Source: Ruminiclostridium cellobioparum DSM 1351 = ATCC 15832 (lineage in GTDB: Bacteria > Bacillota > Clostridia > Acetivibrionales > DSM-1351). From it: a stretch of 64,000 nt of DNA. The notes under the pieces were generated by a model, which was not told where the DNA came from, did no database searches, and saw only the letters and a program-made list of their open reading frames with translations. Location of the stretch: the NCBI RefSeq assembly GCF_000621505.1, contig NZ_KK211295.1, positions 16,430-80,429 on the forward strand, written 5' to 3'. Every line of letters starts with the position of its first letter. The stretch's first letter is position 1. The translations under genes and the position numbers were made by a program. Of this stretch, positions 8,561 to 20,200 are shown piece after piece.

Positions 8561-11059
8561 TTATTCATTCTTAAGGAGTTCAACAATATTCATTTTTGAA
8601 GCTTTAATAGCCGGAACCACAGAGGCAATAATTGTTGTTACAAGACCGCAAACAACACACATTAATACAAATAGCAAAGAATAATGGATATTTACCGGAA
8701 GCTCGATTGCGTCCAATAATAATTGTCCGGTATTCACAAGCACAACTCCTGTCATCGCACCTATACTACCTCCAACTACTCCTCCAGTCAGCGATTCCAG
8801 AATTATCATCTTTATCATTTGACTTTTACTCATACCCAGTGAACGCATGACCGCCAGGTGTTTTTTTCGTCGTAAGAAATTGAGCATTAAATTATTGAAA
8901 ACTCCGATTACCCCTAATATCAGGGTCAATACCGTAAAACCTTTTCCTACTGAATAAAGCTGCCTGTTACTTATTATATTCATCTCTTTTTGCTGTTCTT
9001 TTGTAATCAAATATGGTTGAAGATATGCAAACTTTTCTTTTAAAATTTGCACTTCCTCATCAGGATTTTTATCTGTTTTTATGTATATGGGTTCAAAATT
9101 TCTTAATCTTATATCATTTTTAAAGTTTTTTTCAGAAATCAATGCATAACTGCCGTTTGCATTAATACTGTAAAAAAATCCGATAACTTTATAATCATAC
9201 CTTCTTCCAAACGCCCCCAGTAATAGTGTATCTCCTATCTTCAAATCAAATTTATCTCTAACCCTCGTTGTCAGCAAAATATTTCTTTCGGCTCCAAGCT
9301 CATTTATTATGGCTTTTTTATCTCCCTTGATATCAATATCAAAGTAATCAAGAAATTTATCACTATTAATCCCCTGGGTAACTGTAATAGCGCTGTTCAG
9401 GTTAAGCAAATCTACATTGCCTACAGAATACATACCATAAGCATCACTAATACCGTCATAGTTTTCGATGGATTTAAACAATGCCATATCAGCTTTCTGT
9501 ATTGACATGTAGATGTCATATTTGACGTTGTCGTAATAATTTACCAGTTCCAGACTTGCACTATGACTTAAAGTATTAACTAAAAACAATATCGAAGTCC
9601 CCATTGTCAACAATCTTAAACAGCTTATAATGTATTTGTTACTTTTCAAGTTATTTAAGGCAATAATGCCTTCATTGCCAAAAGTAATACGATATATGTA
9701 CTGAAAGACATTGCATACTGCCCTGCAGACAATTGGTATGGTTAACGCTGAACCAACGATTGCTGCCAGTAAGCACAGAGTATCCAATATCAAAGCAGAT
9801 TCTCGCTGAATAAAGAATGGTGCTGTGAGTGAACCTATAAAAAGAATTATTCCTATTATGCTAAACACTAATTTTCCTTCCTTTTTAGTCTTTTCAATTC
9901 CAAGAACTATATTCTTTATAGATATTCTCGAAACTTTCATAATAGGTACTATCAGACCTATGACACTGATAAGAATAGCCATTGTCATAGACATTAAGAG
10001 ATATATCGGGTTAATGGAGGCTGTCGCTTTAAATCCATCAACAGTTGCCGGTGCAGTATAAATTGACATTATGTAAAGTATACCAATCCCCAATCCTGAT
10101 GAGAGTATTCCTCCGATGAACCCATATATAAGACTTTCAAGAAATAGCGTCAAAATAATTTTTTTATTTGTTGCACCGATACTCCTTAGAGTTCCTAGTA
10201 CAGGCATTCTTTCATATATTATTATATTAAATGTAGAGGAAATAATATAAATACTCATAATGGTCAGAATAAGCGTTAGTATGATAAACGGTGTAGATAC
10301 CTTTGTGTTCTGACTTTTTATCTCCTTATCTGAAAAAGGTTCCTCTACTGTATAACGATTATATTTATCTCTTAAAAGATTTATCATGCTATCTTTTACT
10401 GAAGCGTCTTTCAGTTTTATATAAGCGAGATTTACCTTGCCCTTTTCATTGTATATTACACTTGCGGTGAATGAGGGAATAACTGCAGTTGTACTCTCCC
10501 CATCCGTAATAAAAGGCCCTTCCTGCTTTGATATGCCGCAAATCTTAAACCTGTATAATGCTCCGTTAATATTTAAATCTATTTTGTCTTCTAACTTCAA
10601 GTTATACTTCTTTGCCATAAAATTACTGATAACTATTTTTCTGCCTTCGAAAGGGTAAAGGTCTGCTTGTTTATCAATACTTATCGGCGTAATTTTATTC
10701 AAATCGTCAATATCTATGCCCTTAATCTCTATGCCTTTTTTTTCTTTATTATAGGTATAGGTTGCATATCCATTAATTTCTCCAACCAGATATTCCATGT
10801 ACCCATTATACATTTCAGCACCACCTAAATTAAAAAAAGGCGATGGAGAATCCCAGTTTTTATGTATGATTATATCTGTATATCCATAATCGTATCTCCA
10901 TCTTTCGGTTTGCATCTTTATAATAGTATCTGAAATAGAGATAGATGAAAAAAACAAAGAAGAGGCTATGGTTATAGAAAACAATATAAGTAGCGCAAAA
11001 AGCTTATTGCTGATTATATTTTTAAATGCCAATTTAATAACCAATTTCAACTGTACCAT
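8561..11059 (-). CDS. FtsX/MacB-type ABC transporter permease, ATPase partner not seen
   Basis: A roughly 832-residue membrane protein of the double-FtsX type. It has an N-terminal membrane segment (about 17-40), an extracytoplasmic domain, a three-helix FtsX domain (about 260-390), a second membrane segment, another extracytoplasmic stretch, and a C-terminal FtsX domain with the typical KKHLAVMRSLGMSK motif. An ATG directly after GTG is taken as the start, behind GGGG. The family (LolCDE, BceB-like, MacB) needs an ATPase of the LolD type; none is encoded here or next to it. It lies in the NRPS operon, 25 bp before the next synthetase, so export or self-protection for the peptide is a fair inference. 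The ATPase may lie left of the window. Confidence 0.85.
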   Translation of the reverse strand: MVQLKLVIKLAFKNIISNKLFALLILFSITIASSLFFSSISISDTIIKMQTERWRYDYGYTDIIIHKNWDSPSPFFNLGGAEMYNGYMEYLVGEINGYATYTYNKEKKGIEIKGIDIDDLNKITPISIDKQADLYPFEGRKIVISNFMAKKYNLKLEDKIDLNINGALYRFKICGISKQEGPFITDGESTTAVIPSFTASVIYNEKGKVNLAYIKLKDASVKDSMINLLRDKYNRYTVEEPFSDKEIKSQNTKVSTPFIILTLILTIMSIYIISSTFNIIIYERMPVLGTLRSIGATNKKIILTLFLESLIYGFIGGILSSGLGIGILYIMSIYTAPATVDGFKATASINPIYLLMSMTMAILISVIGLIVPIMKVSRISIKNIVLGIEKTKKEGKLVFSIIGIILFIGSLTAPFFIQRESALILDTLCLLAAIVGSALTIPIVCRAVCNVFQYIYRITFGNEGIIALNNLKSNKYIISCLRLLTMGTSILFLVNTLSHSASLELVNYYDNVKYDIYMSIQKADMALFKSIENYDGISDAYGMYSVGNVDLLNLNSAITVTQGINSDKFLDYFDIDIKGDKKAIINELGAERNILLTTRVRDKFDLKIGDTLLLGAFGRRYDYKVIGFFYSINANGSYALISEKNFKNDIRLRNFEPIYIKTDKNPDEEVQILKEKFAYLQPYLITKEQQKEMNIISNRQLYSVGKGFTVLTLILGVIGVFNNLMLNFLRRKKHLAVMRSLGMSKSQMIKMIILESLTGGVVGGSIGAMTGVVLVNTGQLLLDAIELPVNIHYSLLFVLMCVVCGLVTTIIASVVPAIKASKMNIVELLKNE

Positions 11060-11105
11060 CACCCCGATTTTTTAACTATTTAATAGAACTTAGTCCTTTG
11101 TGCAA

Positions 11106-11243
11106 TTAAACTCTATTATTTTTTCTTTTACAGACTTTAACTAAAATAATTGTTGAAACAATTGCGCTATATACCCCTGTAATTAACGTAGCAATATCAT
11201 AATATGTAACTGGGCTGTTAACAAGAACTATTACACATCTTTC
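11106..11243 (-). pseudogene. Possible remnant of a small membrane segment
   Basis: Between the NRPS stop and the permease start, one reading frame is open for about 45 codons and encodes a hydrophobic stretch followed by a basic tail (KVCKRKNNRV). An in-frame TAA lies just upstream, and there is no ATG, GTG or TTG start in the frame. A ribosome-like AAGAGGAAAG precedes an out-of-frame ATG that opens only a six-codon peptide. It may be the tail of a frameshifted membrane gene, or chance. Confidence 0.2.
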
Positions 11244-11267
11244 CTCTTTTTACGAAATGTTTATCTA

Positions 11268-14200
11268 TTAGTTTAAAACACCCTTCTCATCCACATTCTG
11301 CCTTTTCCTGACATATTCAGCTAGACTGTTTAAATTTGGATACTTGGTGTAATCCAATTCATTGTCTTCAAATTCTATCCCGAACGTTGATTCTATTGTC
11401 ACTATCATCTTTATAAACGTCATCGAGTTGATACCCAGAGATTCCAACAAACTATCTAATATCGCCCCACTACTGGGGACTACTATTTTTAAAGTATCCA
11501 TAAGAATGCCTATTAATTTATATTCGATGCTGTCAATTTCAAGTGTTGACAGATTGTCATCTTCATCATTTTCGCAAATTTTAGCCGACGGCAACGATTT
11601 ATAGTCAAGCTTACCGTTATTGTTAAGTGGAATTTTATCAATCCTGATATACTCTAAAGGTATCATATAAAAAGGTAACTTCCTGGATAATGTTGCCTTA
11701 ATCTGGGAGTTTTTGAGTTCAATATCAGAAACAATATAAGCACACAAATATTTGTTGTCATCATTTTCTACAGGTACAACTACTGCTTCATTAATTCCTT
11801 GAATCTTTGTTAGTTGCTCCTCTATTTCCCCAAGCTCTATCCTGTATCCCCTTATTTTTACCTCGTGATCTAATCTTCCCAGAAATTCTACATTCCCATC
11901 TTGTGACCATTTCGCCATATCTCCGGTTCTGTACATTCTTTCTCCATGTTTGAAGGGATTTGGAATAAATTTCTCATCTGTCAGTTCAGGCTTGTCCAAG
12001 TACCCTGTAGCTAATCCCGCTCCCCCAATATAGAGTTCTCCTTCCATCCATGGGACCTGAAGTTGCCCGAATTTATTTAATATATATACATATGTATTGT
12101 TTGAAGGTTTCCCGATTGGAACAATTGCTGTCTCAAGGTTATATGGAATCTTATAGTGCAGTGTGTCATCAGAACACTCACTTTGTCCATATGCATTATA
12201 TAGTTCAATATCACTGTACTCGCTGAAAAAATTATTGACTATCTGCGCCTTCACCTCTTCTCCGGTTAATACAATCTTCTTTAAATTTAGGAGATCAAGT
12301 TTAGAATCACTTCGTGATCTTATAAAATCGAGATATCCAGCCATGAACGATGGAATCAATTCCAGTATAGTGACATTATCGTCATTTATCCTTTTAAGCA
12401 GCATATATGAATTTTGTATTAATTTCTCGGGATACATTATAAGCTTTGCTCCTGTAAATAAAGGTGCAAAAACCAGCCAAATTGAAGCAACGAAATTAAT
12501 ACTAAGATTATGGGACAAGATACTCTGATCATTTATTCCTAGTACTTTTATCTTTGTATAAGCGTGATTAATTATCCCTTTGTGATTCAACACAACTCCT
12601 TTAGGATTTCCCGTGGTTCCGGAAGTGTAAATAATACATGCCGGATGGAAAAAAGAGTTTTCACTTTTCAGATTTGAACCATGGGGTATATATAGTTGTT
12701 CATCATTAATATCCAATATTTCCCTATCGAATTTAAACTCAGAATACAGAACTGTATTTGTCAATAAAATATGTGCTTTACTATCCTGAAGCATATATTC
12801 TATTCTTTCATGTGGATATTTTGAGTCTAAAGGAAGATATCCAGCTCCTGCCTTAAGAATTGCAAGTATTGCCACAACAAGTTCGTATGACCTCTCCAAT
12901 AGTACTCCGACAATGGTTCCCCCGGTTACCCCTTTTTCTCTTAAGCTCCTTGCTAGCTTGTTAGACATAATATTTAATTCTCTATAAGTTTTTTGCTTAC
13001 CTTCTATTACTAGAGCTATTTTATCAGGCGACCTTTTCACCTGTTCCTGGAAAAGCTCATTAATGGTTTTCGTTATGTTACAATCAACATAGGTATCGTT
13101 AAATTCAGAAAGTATCTGCCTTCTCTCGTCATCAGTCAATATATCAATTCTATTTACAGGTATATCAACATTCCATACTATCTGCTTGATAATATTCTTA
13201 AAATGCTCGGGCAGGTTCCTCATTAACTCCTCATTGTATACTGTTGGGTTATAAACCAGCTTTACAGTCAAGTCCTTGTCCTGAATGACTTTTACATTCA
13301 GATCATACATTGTTTGCTCATACATTTCGAAACCATCTACCGAGAAGTCTATATCCTGTACTTCCTGCCCGGATGCTTCTTGTTCCGGCAGGTTCAAATG
13401 AATAATTATATGTTCTATCAGCTTTTCTTTCAGTTCTGTTCTGGATTGAATTTCAGCCAGAGGAAAGTAACTATTCCTTATATTGGTTATTGACTCATTT
13501 TGTATGCACTCCAGCAAACTTTTAAAAGTTAGTGCGTCATCCGTCATCCTAACTCTAACAGGAATAGTATTGATAAATAGCCCTACCATTTGCTCAACCC
13601 CTGCTAATTCAGGCGGCCTACCAGATACCACTATGCCGAATGCCACATCTCTTGTATTATTGTAGCTTGCAAGAAGTATAGCCCATACAGCATTGAATAA
13701 ATTACTAATTGTAACTTGATGCATCCTGGAGATAGCTATAAATTCTTTCGTCAGATCCATACCAAATGAGAATGTGAATTCCTTCTGTATGTCTTTTTTC
13801 GCGTTAATGTAATTATTTATTCGGGGTAACGACACCTGCTGCTCATAACCGTTAAAATAATCTTCCCAGTACTCTAAAGCTTTGGTTTTATTCTGTCTTT
13901 GCAGCCACTCTATAAAATTACTATATGGATAAACCACTCCCGCTTCTACTTGTTTATTACCTTTCAAAGAATTATAAATATTGAGGAATTCATCTATAAT
14001 TATATTGGTAGACCATCCATCCATAATAACATGATGGAAACTCCAAACAACAATAAACGAATTTTCACTCGTTTTGAACACTGAAATCCTCATAAGTATG
14101 TCGGAAGTCAAGTCAAAACCATTACGCTTATCTGCTTCCTTCCATTTTTCAACATGTTCAATCCTTTGGCTTTCATCCATATCGGATATGTCATTAAAAA

Positions 14201-17200
14201 ATATGTTTGAATTCCTATGCTTTAAAACAATCTGCCTTGGGTTTTTAACCTGACTATATACGAAAACAGTTCTGAATAATTCATATCTATCCAAAAGCCT
14301 ATTGTAGCTTCTTTCCAGTAATTCTGAATCGAATTCTCCGTTTAATACAAAGGATAGCTGTTGGAAATACGCATTTGAACTCTTATGCGCTATAGAATGT
14401 AAAAGGATACCCTCTTGTGACGGAGATAATGGATATATCTTTTCAATTCTACCATCATACTTTTTCAATATGCTCCCAAATTCATATATAGACATCTCGT
14501 ATTCGCCATAATCAGAAGGTGTTGCTTCAACTACTTTCCTGTTCATGCAGTGATTTATAACTGTATACAGATTACTCTTAAAACTCTCAACCATAATGGC
14601 TATCATTGTCTCGTTGTAATCTTTTCTGTTGTAAACAATATTTATCGTCAACTTTTTATTTATTACCATAAATATAATATCAAGTACATGTGATCTTTCT
14701 AGGAACATACCTGGTATTGAACAAATATATTGAGATGATAAACCATCATACTTTAATAAATCTTCATCTCCGCCAAACTCCCCAAGGTAGCTGAAGGATA
14801 TATCAGCAATCCGGTTAGTCTCTATACTTTTCCTGCCTTCATTGTCAACAATATTCTTTAAAATATTGTACCCAATACCGCGTTTAGGCAATCTTCTATT
14901 GCTCTCTTTTACACTCTTGATTTGGTCTGAGATGCTATTTGATACAGATATATCTAATAAAAATGGATGTATTGATTCAAAACACCCCACTGTCCTTGAA
15001 ACATCAAGATTTTCAACGGCTCCCTCTCTAGCGTTAGAGATTATGTCAATCACCATTTTATCAATGTTCAGATTATTTTTAATTGTCAGGCCCAGAGCAG
15101 CCAGAAGGATGTCTTCACCTTTAGTATTATACGCTCTGTTTACATCATTCAATAATTTTTCAGTCTCTTCCTTTGGCAAGAGCAGCTGGTATGTTTCATT
15201 TTCCTCATGCTGATATTCATTAAACAACTCGTCCTTAGGTAATCTAACTGTATCCAGAGCCTCGATATTTTCCCAATACTCAATTTCTCTATATAATTCA
15301 TCATCCTTTGTGTATGCTTGAACCCTTTCCGACCACTCTTTGAAAGAGCCGGTCTTTGGTCCCAAACTCATTTCTTCGTTATTAATAATTTGCTTATAAA
15401 GGGTTGAAATATCCTCGTACAATATTTCACAGGATACTCTATCTACCACTAATGAATTTACACCAAACAATAGATAATCGCACTCATCGGTTTTCAGTAA
15501 ATTAACTTGTACTACTCTGAGCACTTCTTCCTGAGTTGAAAGTTCTTTAATAATCTTTTGGACCTCGTTTGAGTAATCTTCGACCCCTCTTATATCATAT
15601 GTCACTAAATTATATAGATTAGCTTCCATTCCTCTATTATAAAGTGATATTCCATCTTCAATTTCACATGAAATTCTTAAAGCATCATGATGCTCAATAA
15701 GTTTATCACATACCATTTCAATGTGACGTTCATCTAGCCTGCCTGTGGAACAAAACATAATAATATAGGCATAAGAACCTCTTTCCAGAACTTTGGAATT
15801 AATTATCCAACTATGTAAAGGAACTAAAGGTATATTGCCTTCCAGGTACCCCTCCATAATCTCTTTTGGACTCAGACTAACATGAGAGCTGAGTTGTTCT
15901 ATGGTCTTGTATTCAAATACATCTTCGAAATTCAGCACCATCCCCAATTTGTTCATGCGTGCTAAAATCTGTATAATCTTAATAGAGTCCCCTCCCACAT
16001 TAAAAAAGTTATCTCGTATACCCACTGTATCAAGTCCCAGCACTTCTTTCCATATATCTACCAGTTTTTCTTCAATCTCGTTTCTAGGAGCCACATATTC
16101 CTGAGTTAAATAAACAGCCTTCATCTCTAATAACGCGTTTCTGTCTACTTTTCCGCTCAAAGTTAGTGGTATGGATTCAACTTTAATGTAGTATAAAGGT
16201 ATCATATAATCTGGCAATCTACTTGCCAGGTATTCTCTTATATTGGCCAAATCCGCATCACCGCTGCATACCAGATAAGCCACCAAGCATTTATCGTTGT
16301 TGTAATCCGCCTTCGCCATGACTATGGCTTCTTCAATTAATTCATGTGTACGGAGTACGGATTCCACTTCTTTCAGCTCTATTCTATATCCCCTTATTTT
16401 GACCTGCTGGTCTATTCTACCTAAAAATTCAACATTACCATCAGGCAGCCATCTTGCTAAATCTCCAGTCCTGTACATAATCTCCAATGGTTTAAATGGA
16501 TTCAATATGAACTTTTCATTAGTTAGTTCAGGTAAATTTAGGTAGCCTTTGGATACTCCATCCCCTGAGATACATAGCTCCCCTTCGAGCCCAGGAACCT
16601 GTATTTGTCCGAAACTATTTAATATGTATACATGTGTGTTATTTGAAGGTTTTCCAATAGGGACCTTGGTTGTTCGGGTATTGAACGGTATTCTGTAGTG
16701 CAAAGTGTCATCTGAACATTCACTCTGTCCATATGCATTGAACAGTTCTATATTCTCATACTCTGTATAGAAACTATTTACAACTTGGGGCCGCACTTCT
16801 TCACCTGTCAGCACTATTTTCTTTAAGTTTTCCAACTTAAGCTTCTCATCTCCAAAAGATGTTATAAAGTCCATATAACCAGCCAAGAATGAAGGAATTA
16901 ATTCAAGTACCGTCACACCATCATTATCCACTCTCTTGAAAAGCTTGTATGGATTCTCCATAACACCCTCAGGGTAGAGAACCACCTTGCCGCCAATAAT
17001 TATCGGTGCTAAAGCTAACCAGATTGATGCTACAAAATTGATGCTGAGATTATGACTCAGGACACTTTTTTCATCCAACCCCAGTAAATTTATTTTCGTA
17101 AAAGCGTGATTGGTTATGCCGTAATGGTTGAGTACAATTCCTTTGGGATTGCCAGTGACCCCCGAAGTGTAAATTATACATGCCGGATCGGACGAAGAGT

Positions 17201-20200
17201 TAATAACACTCAGATTTGAGCCGTTGGTTTTATAAAGTTCTTTCGAATTTATCCAGAGTATTTCCCTATCAAATCCGAGGTCTGAATCTATATCTCTATT
17301 GGTCAATATTATAAAACTTTGGCTGTCCGAAAGAATGTACTTTATCCTTTCACGGGGATATTTAGAGTCTATAGGCAGGTACGCACCGCCTGCCTTCAGG
17401 ACAGCCAAAATTCCTATTATGAACTCCGGCTTTCTATCCATCAGTATGGCAACAATCGTTCCAGCTTTAACTCCTTTCTCTCTAAGGCTTCTTGCTAGCT
17501 TGTTAGCCAAAGTGTTAAGTTCTCTATAGGTTATATGTTCATTTTCGAACTCTATCGCTGTCTTGTCAGGCGTCAGCTTCACTTGCTCCTGGAAAAGCTG
17601 GTATATAGTTTTCTCCTTCTGGTATTCCCTGAAGCTGTTATTAAAGCTGAGATTTCTATCAATCTCCTCATCAGTCAAAATATTTATCTTACTAACCGCT
17701 ATATTTGTATTACAGGTTACCTGCCTTAAGATTCGAATGAAATGTTCAGGTAGGTTTGCAATTTGCTCCCCATCAAACGCTGAGGAATTGTATATCAGCT
17801 TTACTTGCAGATTCCTACCAGGAAAGACTTTGACACTCAAATCGTACATTGTCTGCTCGTACATATCGAAACTATCTACCCAAAAGTCAGACTCTTGCCC
17901 GCTTCCTGATTCAGCGTTCTGTTCCGGCAGATTCAAGTAGATAATAACATGCTCAATCAGCTTGTCCTTCAGCTGAGTCCTCGACTGTATCTCTGCCAAC
18001 GAGAAATAGCTGTTCTTCATACTTCCAACAGCATCATGCTGTACCCTCTCCAGCAACTTAGTAAAAGTCAGTCTTGATTCATCCATTCTGATTCTCACAG
18101 GTATGGTGTTTATGAATAATCCGGCCATGCTTTCGATGCCATTAAGTTCAGGGGGTCTCCCTGACACTACTGCTCCGAACGTCACATCCTGAGTGTTATT
18201 GTAATAACCTAGAAGGATACCCCATATTGTGTTAAAGATATTGCTTGTTGTGGTCTGGTGTCTTCTTGCAATTTCACGAAGCCCTGTTGTCAGTTCTTCT
18301 CCAATTGAGAACTCCACTTCCTTTTGTACATATTCCTGGCCCGTTTCACCCTTTCTATAGCCAGGGAGTGATACCTGCTGTTCATAACCATTCAGGTAAT
18401 CCTCCCAGTACTTCAGCGCCTCATCCTTGTTCTGTCCGTACAGCCAATGGATGAACTGGCTGTACGGGGATATTTTCTTTAAATCGGTTGAGATACCCAG
18501 CTTAATTGAGTTATATATCTCAAAAAATTCACCAATAATTATATTGGTTGACCAACCGTCCATTATAATATGATGATGGCTAAACACTACAACATGAGAA
18601 TCATTATCTGTTTTAAATACCAAAAACCTGATCAGTATTTCCTTAGTAAGGTCAAACTCCCTCTTCTTATCATTATCTTTTGCCTCTTCCATATATTGAG
18701 TTCTTTGTAGCTCGTCCATGTGCGATATATCTTCAAAAGCTATCTGCGCTTTTCTATTTCTCAGTACTATCTGTCTCGGACTTGTCAACCCATTATAGGC
18801 AAAAGCAGTCCTGAACAGTTCATAGCGTTGTATAAGAATATCAATAGTTTTCTCCAGATATTCCAGTCTAAAATCACCCTTTAAATTAAAGGATAATTGC
18901 TGGAAATAAGCTGTTGAATCTCTGTGTAGAACAGAATGAAGGAGAATTCCTTCTTGAAGTGGGGACAAAGGATATATTTTTTCTATGTTGCTATCAAACA
19001 TTCCTGCCAGGCTTTCATATTCCTCTGAAGAGATACCATACTGCCCCTCATCAGATTCGTCACTCAGATAATATTCGGAATTTATGTCGGTTCCATTTAA
19101 ATTTAGCACCACATGCGAACTAAGTCTCTCTATGGTCTTATACTCAAAAAAATCCTCAACATTAAGCTTCATACCAAGCTTGTTCATGCGTGCTAAAATC
19201 TGTATAACTTTTATGGAGTCTCCACCGACATAAAAGAAATTGTCCCTTATACCTATTTTTTCATTTCTCAGCACATCTCCCCATATATTAACCATACTCT
19301 CCTCGATTTCATTCCTTGGAGCTACATATTGTTCTTCCAAAAATACAGGCTTAATCGCTGAAAGTTTTTTTCTGTCTATTTTACCGTTAGGTGTTAAAGG
19401 CATTGCTTCCACCTTCATAAAATAGGAGGGTATCATATATTCCGGCAATTCTTCCGCCAGATAATCCCTTATATTTACTAAAATGGTCTCACTGTCGCTT
19501 ATTAAGAAAGCTACCAAGCTTCTACTGCCATCATCCGTTTCGCTGAAAACCACAACAGCCTCTTTTATCAGCTGGTGCTTACGAAGTATGTTCTCTATTT
19601 CTTCCAGCTCGATCCTGTATCCTCTTATCTTGACCTGCTGGTCCGCTCTTCCCAAGAACTCAATATTCCCGTCGGGTAGCCATCTTGCCATATCCCCTGT
19701 CCGATACATTCGCTCTCCTTCTCTGAAAGGATTTGATACAAATTTATCATCGGTCAATTCAGGCAAATTTAAATACCCCCTGGCTACTCCATCACCCCCA
19801 ATATACAGTTCACCAGCTATACCAATGGGCAGTAACTCCATATTACTACTGAATATATATATATAGGTGTTGTCTATAGGCTTCCCGATATTCACCTCAT
19901 CATCTTCTCTTAGATCCTTAATGGCAGACCAAATTGTAGTTTCGGTCGGTCCATACATATTATATAGCTTTGTGTTCTGAAGTTTCTTCAATTCATTAAA
20001 AAGTGTCCTTGGTAAAGCCTCTCCGCCTACCATTAGCTCTTTTAATCCGCTTAAGCAGGATAACCCTTGCTCATCGTTTATCAACATTTGTAATCTGGAA
20101 GGAGTCATTTGAACCATATCAATCAGATTTCCTAAAATAAGCTTGGCCAGCATTTCAGGATTTTTTTGCTCTTCTTCATTAGCCAGGAACACTTTCATGC

